Shown: positions 42,489 to 53,591 of the stretch, piece by piece
Numbering within the stretch: position 1 is the first letter of the stretch
Layout: every line of letters starts with the position of its first letter
Origin: Acinetobacter courvalinii
GTDB lineage: Bacteria; Pseudomonadota; Gammaproteobacteria; Pseudomonadales; Moraxellaceae
Direction of reading: 5' to 3'
Assembly: GCF_014635545.1 (NCBI RefSeq)
Contig: NZ_BMDA01000003.1
Coordinates: forward strand, 62,001 to 126,000
Length of the DNA stretch: 64,000 nucleotides
Notes under the pieces: generated by a model
Told to the model about the DNA's origin: nothing
The model's input: the letters and a program-made list of their open reading frames with translations, nothing else
Database searches by the model: none
Program-made: the position numbers and the translations under genes

Positions 42489-43265
42489 ATGAAAAAGTTT
42501 GTTGTAAGTCTCTCAAGCGCAATCGAGCGTCGTAAACATATTTCAGCTCAATTTGAGAAACAGGGCATCGAATTTAGCTTTTTCGATGCTGTGACACCTG
42601 ATATTGCAGCTTCAGATGCGCAATTAATGAAACTCAACGTGCATGAAAATCATATTGCTCGGGGAGAGCTGGCCTGTTTCATGAGTCATGTCCACTTATG
42701 GAAAAAAATTGTTGAAGATAATATTGCTTATATGGCGATCTTCGAAGACGATATTCATCTCGGTGAAAAAGCAAATGTCTTTTTAAATCAATCAGATTGG
42801 ATTGAAAAAGATTGGCATTTAGTCAAATTAGAAGCTTTTACCCCTAAAGTGATACTTGGACCTAAATATAAGGATTTCCCTCAGGAAGGTCGCGAAATAT
42901 ACAAATTAACGGGAAAAAACTTAGGTACGGCAGGTTATATCCTTTCACGCAAAGGGGCAGAATTTCTATTAAATGAAATTAAGAAAATGGATTATATTAT
43001 ACCATTAGATAATTTCATGTTTGAATATGCTGTTAAAAATCATAATTTTATGATGTATCAAATGCAACCAGCGTTATGTATTCAAGACACGATCTTGCAT
43101 TATCGTTCGACCAGTATTCAGCTCAAAAGCCAGTTGACCTCAGAAAGAAAGAAAAGAATGCACGCAAATAAAGCCAGTGGCTTGCAAAAAGTATTGGTTG
43201 AGTTGACGCGAATTGTCGCACAGTTAAAAATGTTCTTTTTGGCGCGTCGGGTAACCTATAAATAA
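42489..43265 (+). CDS. glycosyltransferase family 25 (second copy)
   Basis: 258 residues from the ATG at 42489 (MKKFVVSLSSAIERRKHISA), the family opening; an ATG 7 codons upstream is also in frame and neither has a strong ribosome site. ELACFMSHVHLWKKIVEDNI and the acidic AIFEDDIHLGEKA are GT25 motifs. GTAGYILSRKGAEFLLNEIK is the conserved C-terminal block. It sits alone between an AT-rich gap and the convergent GT61 gene. Sugar unknown. Confidence 0.9.
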   Translation: MKKFVVSLSSAIERRKHISAQFEKQGIEFSFFDAVTPDIAASDAQLMKLNVHENHIARGELACFMSHVHLWKKIVEDNIAYMAIFEDDIHLGEKANVFLNQSDWIEKDWHLVKLEAFTPKVILGPKYKDFPQEGREIYKLTGKNLGTAGYILSRKGAEFLLNEIKKMDYIIPLDNFMFEYAVKNHNFMMYQMQPALCIQDTILHYRSTSIQLKSQLTSERKKRMHANKASGLQKVLVELTRIVAQLKMFFLARRVTYK

Positions 43266-43455
43266 CTTTAATACACTGCTTAGCCATAACAGTTCTTAAG
43301 TATGTGATACTCATGAGACAACCAGCTTATCGACTTAGCTGATCAGCTGGTTAAGTTAAATTTTTAATATTTAACAAGCAATAATCAGGCTAAGCCTATA
43401 TGTCTCTCAAGATCCTTTCAAGGATGGTCAGGCATGCCTAGATAATGATCTATGC

Positions 43456-44670
43456 TCAGCAGTCAAAATTTTTATAAAGTTTTTTGATTTCTTCAAGATC
43501 CAAATAATAGGAACTATGAATATCATTCGGATTGTCTGATGAAGTGGTAATGAATTTAAGATCACACTCATTCAATGTGGCTAAGGTGGAGAAAATAGAA
43601 AATTTTGCTAGATGGTTGGGTAACCAGCTAATTGCTTTGCAGCCAGAAGAACAGAAAATGATATTCGACCATGCCGCCCCACTCGGACCAACGATAAACT
43701 CTGCATTATTAAAGATAGCAACTTGTTCATTAAAATCATAATCCTCCAAATAAAGAGGTGTGAAGTTTAAATTTTTGAAATATATTAAAATTTCTTCTTG
43801 GTTATAGCCTCTAGCAGCAGTCTCTTTTCTAGCCAAAAAGATTTTTTTAGGAAAATCCTTTGTTTGGCATGTATTGGATTCTAAGATTATTTCTCGTATT
43901 TCTTTAATCAGTGTACTAGAAATAATAGAAAAATCTGGAGAGGAAAGTATTTCCTTTGAGTTGAAAACGATATTATTTTCATTGTTGACATAAAATAATT
44001 CATCAACATGTAAATCAACTCGATGGTCTACATAAATAATTTCTAAATCTAGATTTCTTTCTTTCAGGTAGAGCGCTAAAATCTTTTGAAAAGATGGTAT
44101 CTTTTTAACTCTTTCATCGAGTATAAGCGTTTTAATATTATATTTATTAAATAAATCTGAATTTAATAAAAGAATTTTAGGAGATATTTCTATAAGCCAA
44201 TGATAATAGTTAAAAACACCATTTCCACCTAGAAAAATAGCGTGCGGAATATTTTTTTTTCTTTTGTTGTAACGGAAGATTGTATTTTCATGATTATGCC
44301 ATTTAATAATTCCAGTCGAGTAATTACAGTACCTAATATCGGCATGCTTTATTCGTTCAAATACTGCATTTGTAGCTGTAATCAGATGGCTTGAGTTAGT
44401 ATTTATAATGACATTGCTGAATCTATATAAATTAATTTCAGGTATTTCAGCTTCGAAATCAACTTTTTGATTCAAGTTAAGAATTTTAGGTTGAAAATTT
44501 AGGTTATTTTTACAATATTTAAATGTCAGAATTTTTTCATGATCGAGCTCATCAAGCCATATAATTTTTCTGGTTTCGATCCTTTTTATCTTCTTTAATA
44601 AAACCTTAACGTATTGAGATGTATATGTATTCTTTTTTATTAAATACTTAATAAGGAGGCGACCAAGCAT
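43456..44670 (-). CDS. DUF563 / GT61-type glycosyltransferase
   Basis: 404 residues. GT61 motifs: GNGVFNYYHWLIEISPKILL with the Tyr-His-Trp signature, a PKKIFLARKET block, and IFNNAEFIVGPSGAAWSNII near the C-terminus. The N-terminal 110 residues are Lys/Ile/Asn-rich. Codon use is strongly AT-biased relative to the rmlA/rmlB genes nearby, suggesting separate acquisition. It ends the leftward operon that starts at rmlB. It probably adds one sugar of the outer core; donor unknown. Confidence 0.85.
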   Translation of the reverse strand: MLGRLLIKYLIKKNTYTSQYVKVLLKKIKRIETRKIIWLDELDHEKILTFKYCKNNLNFQPKILNLNQKVDFEAEIPEINLYRFSNVIINTNSSHLITATNAVFERIKHADIRYCNYSTGIIKWHNHENTIFRYNKRKKNIPHAIFLGGNGVFNYYHWLIEISPKILLLNSDLFNKYNIKTLILDERVKKIPSFQKILALYLKERNLDLEIIYVDHRVDLHVDELFYVNNENNIVFNSKEILSSPDFSIISSTLIKEIREIILESNTCQTKDFPKKIFLARKETAARGYNQEEILIYFKNLNFTPLYLEDYDFNEQVAIFNNAEFIVGPSGAAWSNIIFCSSGCKAISWLPNHLAKFSIFSTLATLNECDLKFITTSSDNPNDIHSSYYLDLEEIKKLYKNFDC

Positions 44671-44689
44671 TTTAGCAACTCTATGAAAA

Positions 44690-45535
44690 TCATCTAGACA
44701 TTAAATAAATCAGATAGTACTTTAATCTAAGAACCAGCGCTTTTAAAGGATTTTTCTTCTGATAGGGGCGGACTTTATATTTTTTCTGAATGCGATAAAC
44801 CGCTTTGGCATAATCAGGTTCATCTTTATATTGGTCCACAATTTTGAGAACCTCTTGATACATCAACTCTAAATTCTTACTGATATTATGTTCATGAGAT
44901 CTATAACCAATTAAAGCATGAGGAATATAGATGATCTTTTTATCTAATTTACTGAGCTTTAACCATAAGTCCCAATCCTCAACTTTGGTGTTTGGATTGA
45001 ATCCGCCCACTTCACGCAGTGTCGCAGTTTTAATCATTTGAGAAGATGCAGGTAAGTCAAATCGATGCATAAAAATTCGATGGAATTTATATTCACCATA
45101 ACCATTCACATTGCACTTAATCGTTTGATTTTGGGCATCTATAGAGTGATTTCCGCCACAAATACACACAATATCTGGGTCTTGTTGAAATGCTTCAAGT
45201 TGTAGACGTGTCTTTTCTGGGAACATGATGTCGTCTGATGCTAAAGTACAAAAAAATTGTCCCTCAGCCCATTCAAGTGCCTCATTAAGCGTATTACATA
45301 ATCCTCGATTAGCTCTATATCTAAATTCAAAACGGACAAAGCGCTCCTTACATTGAGCAATAAGAGGTTTGATTTTTTCAATAGAGGTATCTGTTGAGCC
45401 ATCATCAATGATGATGAGCTCAATGTTTTCATAGCTTTGGTTTAAAGCACTTTTAATTGCATCTTGGATATATTGCCCATGATTATAACTGGGAATTGCA
45501 ATAGTGACTAAAGGGTGAAATGCCGAATGACTCAT
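44690..45535 (-). CDS. glycosyltransferase family 2
   Basis: 281 residues. GT2 GT-A fold: [40 protein letters not shown] and [13 protein letters not shown], followed by the acceptor-domain [14 protein letters not shown] motif. Cytoplasmic. It overlaps the aminotransferase gene by 4 bases, so it is the best candidate to use the dTDP-3-acetamido sugar made by that operon. That link is inferred from gene order. Confidence 0.93.
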   Translation of the reverse strand: MSHSAFHPLVTIAIPSYNHGQYIQDAIKSALNQSYENIELIIIDDGSTDTSIEKIKPLIAQCKERFVRFEFRYRANRGLCNTLNEALEWAEGQFFCTLASDDIMFPEKTRLQLEAFQQDPDIVCICGGNHSIDAQNQTIKCNVNGYGEYKFHRIFMHRFDLPASSQMIKTATLREVGGFNPNTKVEDWDLWLKLSKLDKKIIYIPHALIGYRSHEHNISKNLELMYQEVLKIVDQYKDEPDYAKAVYRIQKKYKVRPYQKKNPLKALVLRLKYYLIYLMSR

Positions 45536-46650
45536 ACAGGATTAAACTCATTACAAAGCTGAATAATCCTTTGAACTTCATCCAATTGAAGGGTAGGTCC
45601 AATCGGTAGACTCATCACTTCTGCATGCATTTGCTCTGAAATAGGATAACTTTGATCATTCCACTCTTTATAGGCTTGTTGTTTATGTGGTGGAATAGGG
45701 TAATGAATAAGTGTTTGAACCCCATGCTCCGCTAAATAGTTCTGTAAAAGATCTCTATATTCAGTTCGAATGACGAACAGATGCCAAACATGCTGCTGAT
45801 ACTCTTCTGCATTGATCTGGCTTAATGGCAGTTTGATAAAGGGAGTTTTGATATTATCCAGATATAAGCGTGCGATTTTGCGACGATGTTGCACTTCCTG
45901 CTCTAAAAAGCTTAATTTAATATCAAGCATGGCGGCTTGAATTTCATCTAGGCGACTGTTTACACCAGGCACTAAATTTTTATATTTTTCATGCGAGCCA
46001 TAGTTGCGAAGTGCGCGTAGCATTTGGGCCAGCTCTTCATTATTGGTTGTGATTGCACCTGCATCACCTAGTGCACCTAGGTTTTTACCAGGGTAAAAGC
46101 TGAAGCCAGAAGCATCGCCCCAATTACCTGCTTTAATACCATGAATTTCTGCACCGTGACTTTGTGCAGAGTCTTCAAGCACCAATAGATTATTTGTTTT
46201 TGCAATTTCCATAATTTCAGGCATTGCAGCAAGTTGTCCATAAAGGTGAACAGGTAAAATAACTTTGGTTTTTTCTGTAATAACCGCTTCAATTTTCTTT
46301 GGATCAAGGTTAAAAGTCTGTGGGTCCGGCTCAACCAAAACTGGTGTAAGCTGGTTGGCACTGATGGCCAAAATACTTGCGATATAAGTATTTGAAGGGA
46401 CGATGACTTCATCACCTTCTTTGAGTTGACCAAGCTCTTTCCAGGCTCTTAAGGTTAAGATAAGCGCATCTAAACCATTGGCTACACCAATCGCATACTT
46501 CGTACCGCAAAATTTGGCGAAATTCAGCTCAAATTGTTCGAGTTCTTTTCCGCCAATATACCAACCCGAATCGATCACGCGTGTACAGGCTTCAATTAGT
46601 TGTTGTCGATATTGTTGATTGATACTTTTAAGATCAAGAAAAGGAATCAT
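45532..46650 (-). CDS. fdtB: dTDP-3-oxo-6-deoxyhexose aminotransferase (FdtB/QdtB-type)
   Basis: 372 residues. DegT/DnrJ/EryC1 PLP family: [20 protein letters not shown] at the start, [40 protein letters not shown], and the PLP-Lys block [20 protein letters not shown], then [12 protein letters not shown]. It places the 3-amino group from glutamate. It overlaps both the GT2 and the fused ketoisomerase/acetyltransferase genes by 4 bases. Together with rmlA, rmlB and that gene it completes a dTDP-Fuc3NAc or dTDP-Qui3NAc pathway; which epimer cannot be decided from sequence here. Confidence 0.9.
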   Translation of the reverse strand: MIPFLDLKSINQQYRQQLIEACTRVIDSGWYIGGKELEQFELNFAKFCGTKYAIGVANGLDALILTLRAWKELGQLKEGDEVIVPSNTYIASILAISANQLTPVLVEPDPQTFNLDPKKIEAVITEKTKVILPVHLYGQLAAMPEIMEIAKTNNLLVLEDSAQSHGAEIHGIKAGNWGDASGFSFYPGKNLGALGDAGAITTNNEELAQMLRALRNYGSHEKYKNLVPGVNSRLDEIQAAMLDIKLSFLEQEVQHRRKIARLYLDNIKTPFIKLPLSQINAEEYQQHVWHLFVIRTEYRDLLQNYLAEHGVQTLIHYPIPPHKQQAYKEWNDQSYPISEQMHAEVMSLPIGPTLQLDEVQRIIQLCNEFNPV

Positions 46651-47507
46651 TGCTCAATATAACCTTTAATTATTGCTGGATTGCCTACCATAATTGCATT
46701 TTCTGGCACATCTTTTGTTACGACCGCACCAGCACCAATCAAGGCATTTTTTCCGATACGAATACCCGGTAAGATGGTTGCATTCGCCCCAATACTGGCC
46801 CCTTGCTCTACAACCGTTTTTGCAAAACTGTCAGGATATTGTTTAGAACGTGGTTTTTTATCGTTGGTAAAGGCCACGGATGGGCCAATAAACACATTAT
46901 CTTCTAGGGTAATGCCATCCCAAAGATAGACACCAGATTTTACCGTGACATTGTCACCAATGTGCACATCATTCTCGATTAGGGTATGGGCACAAATATT
47001 ACAACCAGCACCAATCACCGCATTTTTGAGAATAACGCTATATTGCCAAACACGTGTATTTTGACCGATATGAGGGCTATGCACATCAGATAATGGGTGA
47101 ATAAATGGACGATTCACAACACTGATAAATTCATCATAACTGCGGATATAATCGCTTTCATCATAATGTTCACTTGCCAACACTAATAACACACAATCTT
47201 CTGAAAAGTCGTGCATTTCACGCCAAGTCATACTTTCGATAATCAAGCCTTGGGTTGGAGAGTTAAGTAAAACTTCTTCTTTACTATATCCATCATCTAA
47301 AATGAAACGGCATTGTCCATGTAGGCAAATTGCTAGCTGTTTTAAGTCTTTATGGGCGTGAAAGCCTCTAGGTTTATCCTTTGAAGCGGAAAAAATATAA
47401 TAAATACGTTTAATCTCAAAAGGAATATGTTGGTTCGCTTCAATTGCGACCAGTCCACCACGCTGATCACCCAAATCAGGCAGATCAATAAGTTTCTTTA
47501 AGCTCAT
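46647..47507 (-). CDS. bifunctional ketoisomerase / N-acetyltransferase
   Basis: 286 residues with two domains. Residues 1-130 are a FdtA/QdtA-type cupin: [34 protein letters not shown] with the catalytic His pair, and [20 protein letters not shown]. Residues about 140-286 are a left-handed beta-helix acetyltransferase with hexapeptide repeats, [20 protein letters not shown] and [20 protein letters not shown]. It should isomerise the 4-oxo sugar to the 3-oxo sugar before the aminotransferase and acetylate the amine after it. This domain order is the reverse of the one I recall for Shewanella denitrificans FdtD. It overlaps both neighbours by 4 bases. Confidence 0.88.
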   Translation of the reverse strand: MSLKKLIDLPDLGDQRGGLVAIEANQHIPFEIKRIYYIFSASKDKPRGFHAHKDLKQLAICLHGQCRFILDDGYSKEEVLLNSPTQGLIIESMTWREMHDFSEDCVLLVLASEHYDESDYIRSYDEFISVVNRPFIHPLSDVHSPHIGQNTRVWQYSVILKNAVIGAGCNICAHTLIENDVHIGDNVTVKSGVYLWDGITLEDNVFIGPSVAFTNDKKPRSKQYPDSFAKTVVEQGASIGANATILPGIRIGKNALIGAGAVVTKDVPENAIMVGNPAIIKGYIEQ

Positions 47508-48379
47508 ATTTCATGCACCAAAGAAATTAAATATCGACCATAGTCATTTTTATTCATACTTTGGCCAATTTCTAGCACTTGCTGTTTGCTTAACCAGCCA
47601 TTATTAAAGGCAATTTCCTCTAAACACGCCACTTTATAACCTTGACGTTTCTCCAAGGTTTCTACAAATTGAGCAGCCTCAAGCAAGCTTTCATGTGTTC
47701 CGGTGTCAAGCCAAGCAAAACCTCGACCCAGTAATTCAACATTTAAGTCACCACGTTCTAGATACATCTGATTAACAGTCGTGATTTCTAATTCACCCCG
47801 TTCGGATGGTTTGACCTGTTTCGCGATTTCAACCACATCATTGTCATAGAAATAAAGACCAGTGACCGCAAAATGTGATTTTGGCTGTTTGGGTTTTTCT
47901 TCAAGAGAAATGGCACGTTTTTGCTCATCAAATTCAACTACGCCAAAGCGTTCTGGATCTTTAACTTGATATCCAAAAACTGTCGCGCCTTTTTGGCGGG
48001 CAACGGCTTGACGTAACATGGGCGTAAAACCCTGACCATAAAAAATATTATCGCCAAGAACCAGACACACGTTACTTTTACCAATAAACTGTTCGCCAAT
48101 GATAAAGGCTTGGGCCAATCCATCTGGGCTTGGCTGGACGGCATAACTCAGCTCTATCCCCAATTGAGAGCCATCGCCAAGTAAGCGTTTAAACCCATCG
48201 ATATCGTCAGGTGTACTAATAATCAGGACTTCACGAATCCCTGCCAGCATCAGTACTGAAAGCGGATAGTACACCATGGGCTTATCGTAAATCGGGAGTA
48301 ACTGTTTCGAAATGCCTTTGGTAATAGGATAGAGGCGAGTACCTGAACCCCCAGCAAGAATAATACCTTTTGTTGACAT
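47504..48379 (-). CDS. rmlA: glucose-1-phosphate thymidylyltransferase
   Basis: 291 residues. [20 protein letters not shown] is the nucleotide-binding signature, followed by [20 protein letters not shown] and [15 protein letters not shown]. It makes dTDP-glucose from glucose-1-phosphate and dTTP. Overlaps rmlB by one base and the fused enzyme by 4, so translation is coupled. No rmlC or rmlD is in the locus, so dTDP-rhamnose is not the product here. Confidence 0.96.
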   Translation of the reverse strand: MSTKGIILAGGSGTRLYPITKGISKQLLPIYDKPMVYYPLSVLMLAGIREVLIISTPDDIDGFKRLLGDGSQLGIELSYAVQPSPDGLAQAFIIGEQFIGKSNVCLVLGDNIFYGQGFTPMLRQAVARQKGATVFGYQVKDPERFGVVEFDEQKRAISLEEKPKQPKSHFAVTGLYFYDNDVVEIAKQVKPSERGELEITTVNQMYLERGDLNVELLGRGFAWLDTGTHESLLEAAQFVETLEKRQGYKVACLEEIAFNNGWLSKQQVLEIGQSMNKNDYGRYLISLVHEI

Positions 48380-49437
48380 TATAGGTGTACCCCTAATCTT
48401 TCACGTTGATAGCTGCCATCTTGGACATGGCGACACCATTCTAAATTATCTAAATACCATTCAACTGTTTTACGGATACCTGTTTCAAATGTTTCTTGAG
48501 GTTTCCAGCCCAGTTCACGTTCTATTTTTGTGGCATCAATAGCATAACGCAAATCATGTCCTGGTCGGTCTTTCACGAACGTAATAAGGTTTTCATAAGA
48601 TTGAATATTATCTTGTGGACGTAATTCATCCAAAATTCTACAAATGGTCTTCACCACTTCGATATTTTGTTTTTCATTATGTCCGCCGATATTATACGTT
48701 TCCCCAACAGTACCTTGAGTGACAACTTGATATAAGGCGCGAGCATGGTCTTCGACAAATAACCAATCTCGAATCTGGTTTCCGGTGCCGTAGATTGGCA
48801 GGGCTTTACCATCTAAGGCATTCAGAATGACTAATGGAATCAATTTTTCAGGAAAGTGATATGGACCATAATTATTAGAGCAATTGGTTACAATAGTTGG
48901 CAGGCCATAAGTTCGTTGCCACGCCCGAACCAAGTGATCCGAACTGGCTTTACTGGCTGAGTAAGGTGAACTTGGTGCGTATGCTGTTGTTTCGGTAAAT
49001 AAGTCTGTGGTACTTTCTAAATCACCATACACTTCATCAGTTGAAATGTGGTGAAAGCGAAATTTCACTTTTTTATTTTGATCTAATGTCTGCCAATATT
49101 GGCGAGTGGCTTCTAATAAGCTGTAAGTTCCTACAATATTGGTTTGAATAAATGCACTCGGCCCATCAATAGAACGGTCAACATGTGACTCAGCAGCCAA
49201 ATGCATAATTGTGTCAGGTTGAAATTGCTCAAATACTAGCGCTAGTTTTGATGCATCACAAATATCAACCTGTTGAAATTGATAACGTGGATTCTGATCA
49301 ATTTCTTTTAATGATTCCAAGTTGCCAGCATATGTAAGCTTATCTAGATTCAGAACCTCATCATTCGTATTTTTTATAATATGACGTACAACGGCTGAAC
49401 CAATAAATCCAGCTCCGCCTGTAATCAAGATTCGCAT
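48379..49437 (-). CDS. rmlB: dTDP-glucose 4,6-dehydratase
   Basis: 352 residues. NAD site [16 protein letters not shown], the catalytic segment [14 protein letters not shown] and the Tyr/Lys pair in [20 protein letters not shown], with the [20 protein letters not shown] block. It makes dTDP-4-oxo-6-deoxyglucose, the branch point used by the next enzymes. It has an AAGGAAAG site before the start and is first in the leftward operon rmlB-rmlA-fusion-fdtB-GT2-GT61. It lies 105 bases after the acyltransferase gene with no terminator between. Confidence 0.97.
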   Translation of the reverse strand: MRILITGGAGFIGSAVVRHIIKNTNDEVLNLDKLTYAGNLESLKEIDQNPRYQFQQVDICDASKLALVFEQFQPDTIMHLAAESHVDRSIDGPSAFIQTNIVGTYSLLEATRQYWQTLDQNKKVKFRFHHISTDEVYGDLESTTDLFTETTAYAPSSPYSASKASSDHLVRAWQRTYGLPTIVTNCSNNYGPYHFPEKLIPLVILNALDGKALPIYGTGNQIRDWLFVEDHARALYQVVTQGTVGETYNIGGHNEKQNIEVVKTICRILDELRPQDNIQSYENLITFVKDRPGHDLRYAIDATKIERELGWKPQETFETGIRKTVEWYLDNLEWCRHVQDGSYQRERLGVHL

Positions 49438-49542
49438 GAAACTACTTTCCTTTTAAATGATTCGATCATTAAATTATTCATTTGAAAAATAAATTATTTT
49501 TGAAATACTTCAAGAAATATTTATCTAACGTTAAACTTATTT

Positions 49543-50403
49543 TTAATAAAATTTTTCATCCCCACCCCTAAACCGTTTATAACCCCACATATATTCAGCA
49601 GGAAAGCGGTTGATCATCTGCTCAACCGCTTGATTGAGTGCAGTGGTGGCAACTTCGATATCCCGATCATACAGTGCTGGATCATTCAGATCATCACAAT
49701 ACACATCAAATCCCTCACCATCGTCACGGCGGAAACAGCTTAATCCTACCAGACGACATTGGGTTTTCTGTGCCATTTTGCTGGCCAGTGTACTGGTCAG
49801 GCAGGGAATTCCGAAAAAAGGAACCACGACACCGCCAGACGGATCGGGAACATGGTCAGGCAGAATCACACTGAAACCACCTTGTTTTAGATTCTTAAAT
49901 AAGGCTTTAACCCCAGAGGCATCTGTCGGCACTAAAGTTGCATTCAGACGTTGACGTGCATGTAAGGCAAATGCATTGAACCCCGAATCTTTCATCGGTT
50001 TATACATGATGGTCGGGATGCCATATTGATGTACCCAGGCATTCATCATTTCCCATGTACCCAGATGTGGGGTAATGATCAGTGCGCCACGAGGATCGCT
50101 CAGTGCATCGGTCAGGACTTCCAGATGATGTACAGTATGAATCTGTTGAATGCTCCACTCGGGGGGCATGGCCCAGCATTTTCCAGATTCGATATAGCTG
50201 AGACATTGCTTGGTCACACTTTCACGCGCAAGCTGTTCCTTTTGCGCTTGGCTGAGTTCAGGATAAGCCAGCCCAAGATTGACTCTGGTTTTCCACAGCA
50301 TACTTTTATTCGGGTTTTGATTGATAAAGTAAGCCGCCACTTTTGCGATACTACGCAAAAATGGGAGGGGTAAAATACGGAGCAGAGTAGGGTAAAACGA
50401 CAT
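49543..50403 (-). CDS. lipid A late acyltransferase (LpxL/LpxM-type)
   Basis: 286 residues. The catalytic H(x4)E motif is in ALIITPHLGTWEMMNAWVHQ. The segments MYKPMKDSGFNAFALHARQR and FPAEYMWGYKRFRGGDE (the C-terminal RFR-like block) are typical of the LpxL/HtrB family. A short hydrophobic N-terminus anchors it at the inner membrane. It adds a secondary acyl chain to lipid A. It sits 12 bases after the small membrane protein gene. LpxL, LpxM and LpxP type cannot be separated here. Confidence 0.93.
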   Translation of the reverse strand: MSFYPTLLRILPLPFLRSIAKVAAYFINQNPNKSMLWKTRVNLGLAYPELSQAQKEQLARESVTKQCLSYIESGKCWAMPPEWSIQQIHTVHHLEVLTDALSDPRGALIITPHLGTWEMMNAWVHQYGIPTIMYKPMKDSGFNAFALHARQRLNATLVPTDASGVKALFKNLKQGGFSVILPDHVPDPSGGVVVPFFGIPCLTSTLASKMAQKTQCRLVGLSCFRRDDGEGFDVYCDDLNDPALYDRDIEVATTALNQAVEQMINRFPAEYMWGYKRFRGGDEKFY

Positions 50404-50414
50404 GCTAGTAGGTC

Positions 50415-50630
50415 TTATTTATCGGCATTGCCTTTAAGCACCATATAAATCAGTGCCACAAAAATCAGTAAGGCGCCCACCAGACTACTTACGCAGAAGT
50501 ATAAAATACGTTGGTTGGTATCCATATTGAAAAGTTCATTTGCCAGGATGTAACGCATAAAGAACCATTGAGCAAGTGAAAACACAATAATGATAATTGT
50601 ATGTCGACGTACATCAGGACGCATTGCCAT
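50415..50630 (-). CDS. small inner-membrane protein
   Basis: 71 residues with two hydrophobic segments (TIIIIVFSLAQWFFMRYILA, about 11-30, and YFCVSSLVGALLIFVALIYM, about 44-63), a short basic C-terminus and a cytoplasmic N-terminus. Not recognised. It precedes the acyltransferase gene by 12 bases on the same strand, so it may be co-expressed with it; it is not known to take part in lipid A modification. Confidence 0.7.
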   Translation of the reverse strand: MAMRPDVRRHTIIIIVFSLAQWFFMRYILANELFNMDTNQRILYFCVSSLVGALLIFVALIYMVLKGNADK

Positions 50631-50706
50631 AAGACTGACCTCTCAATAAAAAGCAGTCTATTATGCCATTAGCGGACATGATCTCAAAGCAAAACTCGGT
50701 ATTATA

Positions 50707-50734
50707 AAAAAACCCTGCAGCGCGCAGGGTTTTT
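50707..50734 (-). terminator. rho-independent terminator after aspS
   Basis: AAAAACCCTGC, AGCGC loop, GCAGGGTTTTT; 22 bases after the aspS stop. Confidence 0.9.
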
Positions 50735-50755
50735 GTTGAAGCATAAACTCAAGGT

Positions 50756-52537
50756 TTATTTTTCTTCAGCTTTTGGCTTTTCGCGTAAACGAATACCCAA
50801 GTCACGCAATTGATTTGCTTCAACTGGTGCTGGCGCTTGAGTCAACGGACATTCAGCAGTCTTGGTTTTCGGGAATGCAATCACATCACGAATCGAAGAT
50901 GCACCTGTCATCAGCATGATCAAGCGGTCAAGACCGAATGCCAAACCACCGTGCGGAGGCGCACCGTAACGTAATGCATTCAGTAAGAAACTGAATTTTT
51001 CTTCTGCTTCTTCTTCGCCAATGCCTAAAGCTTCAAAAATTGCTTTTTGCATTTCTAAAGTATAGATACGAAGTGAACCACCACCGATTTCAGTACCGTT
51101 CAGTACCATATCGTAGGCAACAGACAATGCTTCACCTGGATTGCTTTTCACTTCTTCAACGCTTGATTTTGGCAGGGTAAATGGGTGGTGAACAGAGGTC
51201 CATTTACCATCATCAGTTTCTTCAAACATTGGGAAATCAACAACCCAAAGTGGCGCCCACTCACACGTTGCAAGGTTAAGATCATGACCGATTTTCACAC
51301 GAAGTGCGCCCATCGCATCGTTTACAACTTTGGCTTTATCTGCACCAAAGAACACGATGTCGCCATTCTCAGCACCCACACGTTTTAATAGATCAAGTAC
51401 GATTGGCTCGATGAATTTAACGATTGGAGATTGAAGACCTTCGATGCCTTTTTCAAGTTCGTTGACTTTGATATAAGCCAAGCCTTTCGCACCGTAGATA
51501 CCAACGAATTTGGTGTATTCATCGATTGCACTACGCGGTAATGAACCAGCACCAGGAACACGTAAAGCAACGATACGGCCTTTAGGATCTTTGGCAGGAC
51601 CAGCGAAAACCTTGAATTCAACGTCTTGCATCAAGTCTGCAACGTCAACAAGTTTCAATGGAATACGCATATCCGGTTTGTCAGATGCATAATCACGCAT
51701 TGCGTCAGCGTAAGTCATACGTTCAAACTTATCGAATTTTACATTCAATAATTCGTTGAACATTTTAACGGTTAAGCCTTCCATTAAATCCATGATGTCA
51801 TCGTCACTCATGAACGATGTTTCAACGTCGATTTGGGTAAATTCAGGCTGACGATCCGCACGTAAATCTTCGTCGCGGAAACATTTCGCAATTTGGTAAT
51901 AACGATCGATACCGCCCACCATCAACAACTGTTTGAACAACTGTGGTGATTGTGGAAGTGCGTAGAAGCTACCATTTGAAACGCGGCTTGGTACTAAATA
52001 GTCACGTGCACCTTCTGGTGTTGCGCGAGTCAAGATTGGTGTTTCAACGTCAAGGAAACCATGATCTTCAAAATAGTTACGGATCAAGTTGGTCACTTTA
52101 GAACGGAAACGTAAGCGCTCTAACATTTCTGGACGACGGATGTCCAAGAAACGGTATTTCAAACGAATTTCTTCTGAAAGATTGGTATTTTCGTCATTCA
52201 ACGGGAATGGCGGAGTATCAGAAGCTGCAAGAACTTCGATCTCTTTACCTAAAACTTCAATCTGGCCACTCACCATGTTGGCATTTTCAGTACCTTCATA
52301 GCGACGACGAACACGACCTGTAATTTTTAAAACAAATTCTGAACGTGCTTTATCGGCTGTTGCGAATGCTTCAGGGGTATCTGGATCGATAACAACCTGT
52401 ACAAGACCATCACGGTCACGCATATCAAGGAAAATCACACCGCCATGGTCACGGCGACGATGAACCCATCCGCATAAAGTAACTGTTTGATCGATTTGGG
52501 CTTCAGTTAAAGAGCCACAGTAATGAGTGCGCATCAT
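50756..52537 (-). CDS. aspS: aspartyl-tRNA synthetase
   Basis: 593 residues (E. coli 590). OB-fold anticodon domain (about 1-105: [40 protein letters not shown]), class II motif 2 region with [20 protein letters not shown], a bacterial insertion domain (about 285-420) and motif 3 [20 protein letters not shown]. It charges tRNA-Asp in the cytoplasm. It marks the right border of the Acinetobacter OC locus. The start at the second Met (52534) is possible. Confidence 0.97.
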   Translation of the reverse strand: MMRTHYCGSLTEAQIDQTVTLCGWVHRRRDHGGVIFLDMRDRDGLVQVVIDPDTPEAFATADKARSEFVLKITGRVRRRYEGTENANMVSGQIEVLGKEIEVLAASDTPPFPLNDENTNLSEEIRLKYRFLDIRRPEMLERLRFRSKVTNLIRNYFEDHGFLDVETPILTRATPEGARDYLVPSRVSNGSFYALPQSPQLFKQLLMVGGIDRYYQIAKCFRDEDLRADRQPEFTQIDVETSFMSDDDIMDLMEGLTVKMFNELLNVKFDKFERMTYADAMRDYASDKPDMRIPLKLVDVADLMQDVEFKVFAGPAKDPKGRIVALRVPGAGSLPRSAIDEYTKFVGIYGAKGLAYIKVNELEKGIEGLQSPIVKFIEPIVLDLLKRVGAENGDIVFFGADKAKVVNDAMGALRVKIGHDLNLATCEWAPLWVVDFPMFEETDDGKWTSVHHPFTLPKSSVEEVKSNPGEALSVAYDMVLNGTEIGGGSLRIYTLEMQKAIFEALGIGEEEAEEKFSFLLNALRYGAPPHGGLAFGLDRLIMLMTGASSIRDVIAFPKTKTAECPLTQAPAPVEANQLRDLGIRLREKPKAEEK

Positions 52538-52681
52538 ATTGAATTATTTATCCAAACTATATTGGCTGTAGAAGGTGAATGCGTAAACAGCGCAGCACCA
52601 ATGAAGGGGAGATTATGCCTTGTTGAACGTATAGTCTCAAGTCTTAATGTTTTCAAGCGAATTTTAAACAGACGCTTTTTG

Positions 52682-53452
52682 TTAAAATGGTTTCATACGG
52701 CCAGTCCGATCCAAAAACAAGAATAATAGACAAGCCATGGTAAAGACAGTTAAGCCTGCTTGGGTAAATTCATTAATCGATTTGCCAATAAAAAAATAAC
52801 GTTCAGTATTCCAAAGATCAGTATTGATATGACGGTTATAGTCAAACACTGAAAATAGCCCATATAAGATGGAAAGGACAATACCGGTCAGCGCCAATCC
52901 TTTGAGTCTGGACGGAACCGGATGATGATATTTATGCGTTTTATAATAATCCCAGCACATTTTTATCAAAAACGGCAAGACAATAACTGAAGAGCCAATC
53001 TGTAAGACAAAATGTAATGGATAACTAAAGCCCAAAAATGAAACGTTATGGGCCAGAATTTCTTTAAAAGCAAATGTTCGAAAATCAAGATGGGTGAGTC
53101 CATCCCAAATCAAATGTGTGCTGATTCCAATGATAAGTGCAATGCAATTTAGAAAGCTGAAAGAAATAAAATCATCCAGTGACTTGATATTTAAAGGATC
53201 TTGAATCTCAAGACAACGATAAGTCACAGGCCGATAGATGACATACCACAATAGACAAAAACATAGGCCAAGCGGCAGGTTCGGAAATAAGAGACCGGCC
53301 CATTGATGGGTTAAAGGGGTATTTTCTTGGGTAAATAATCGATAAAGATCAGGTGTCATACAACCAATCGCCAAGGCGGCGACAGGTAAATGTCCCTGGC
53401 TCAGTTTGGATAAAGGTGGAGCAAGTACAGCATGTGACAGAGTAAAAGGCAT
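52682..53452 (-). CDS. DUF4184 multi-pass membrane protein
   Basis: 256 residues. The DUF4184 opening (MPFTLSHAVLAPPLSKLSQG and GCMTPDLYRLFTQEN) with conserved His/Asp, then five or six hydrophobic segments. Families with this His-Asp arrangement are sometimes annotated as metal-dependent hydrolases, but no activity has been shown here. It is divergent from znuD, and its start lies 89 bases from the Zur-like box, so co-regulation is possible. Confidence 0.85.
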   Translation of the reverse strand: MPFTLSHAVLAPPLSKLSQGHLPVAALAIGCMTPDLYRLFTQENTPLTHQWAGLLFPNLPLGLCFCLLWYVIYRPVTYRCLEIQDPLNIKSLDDFISFSFLNCIALIIGISTHLIWDGLTHLDFRTFAFKEILAHNVSFLGFSYPLHFVLQIGSSVIVLPFLIKMCWDYYKTHKYHHPVPSRLKGLALTGIVLSILYGLFSVFDYNRHINTDLWNTERYFFIGKSINEFTQAGLTVFTMACLLFLFLDRTGRMKPF

Positions 53453-53540
53453 ATCGTTGGGGAATAACCATTGATTGCAAACATGGACAAGCAGTGTAAC
53501 AAATGTGCTTGGTCAGACTGTTTTTTATTGCAAAATAAAT

Positions 53541-53559
53541 GAAATGTTATAATATAACA
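53541..53559. promoter_or_regulatory. Zur-like operator before znuD
   Basis: GAAATGTTATAATATAACA contains the perfect palindrome TGTTATA-A-TATAACA, the usual Zur box pattern (GAAATGTTATANTATAACAT). It lies 33 bases before the ATG of a zinc-type TonB receptor, so repression by Zur with zinc is expected. Confidence 0.85.
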
Positions 53560-53591
53560 AAAAATAACGATCAACTGATTCGAGACACGGT

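Noticed and set aside
48379-49437. dTDP-rhamnose pathway
   Set aside because: rmlC and rmlD are absent; the following fused ketoisomerase/acetyltransferase and the aminotransferase point to a 3-acetamido-3,6-dideoxyhexose.
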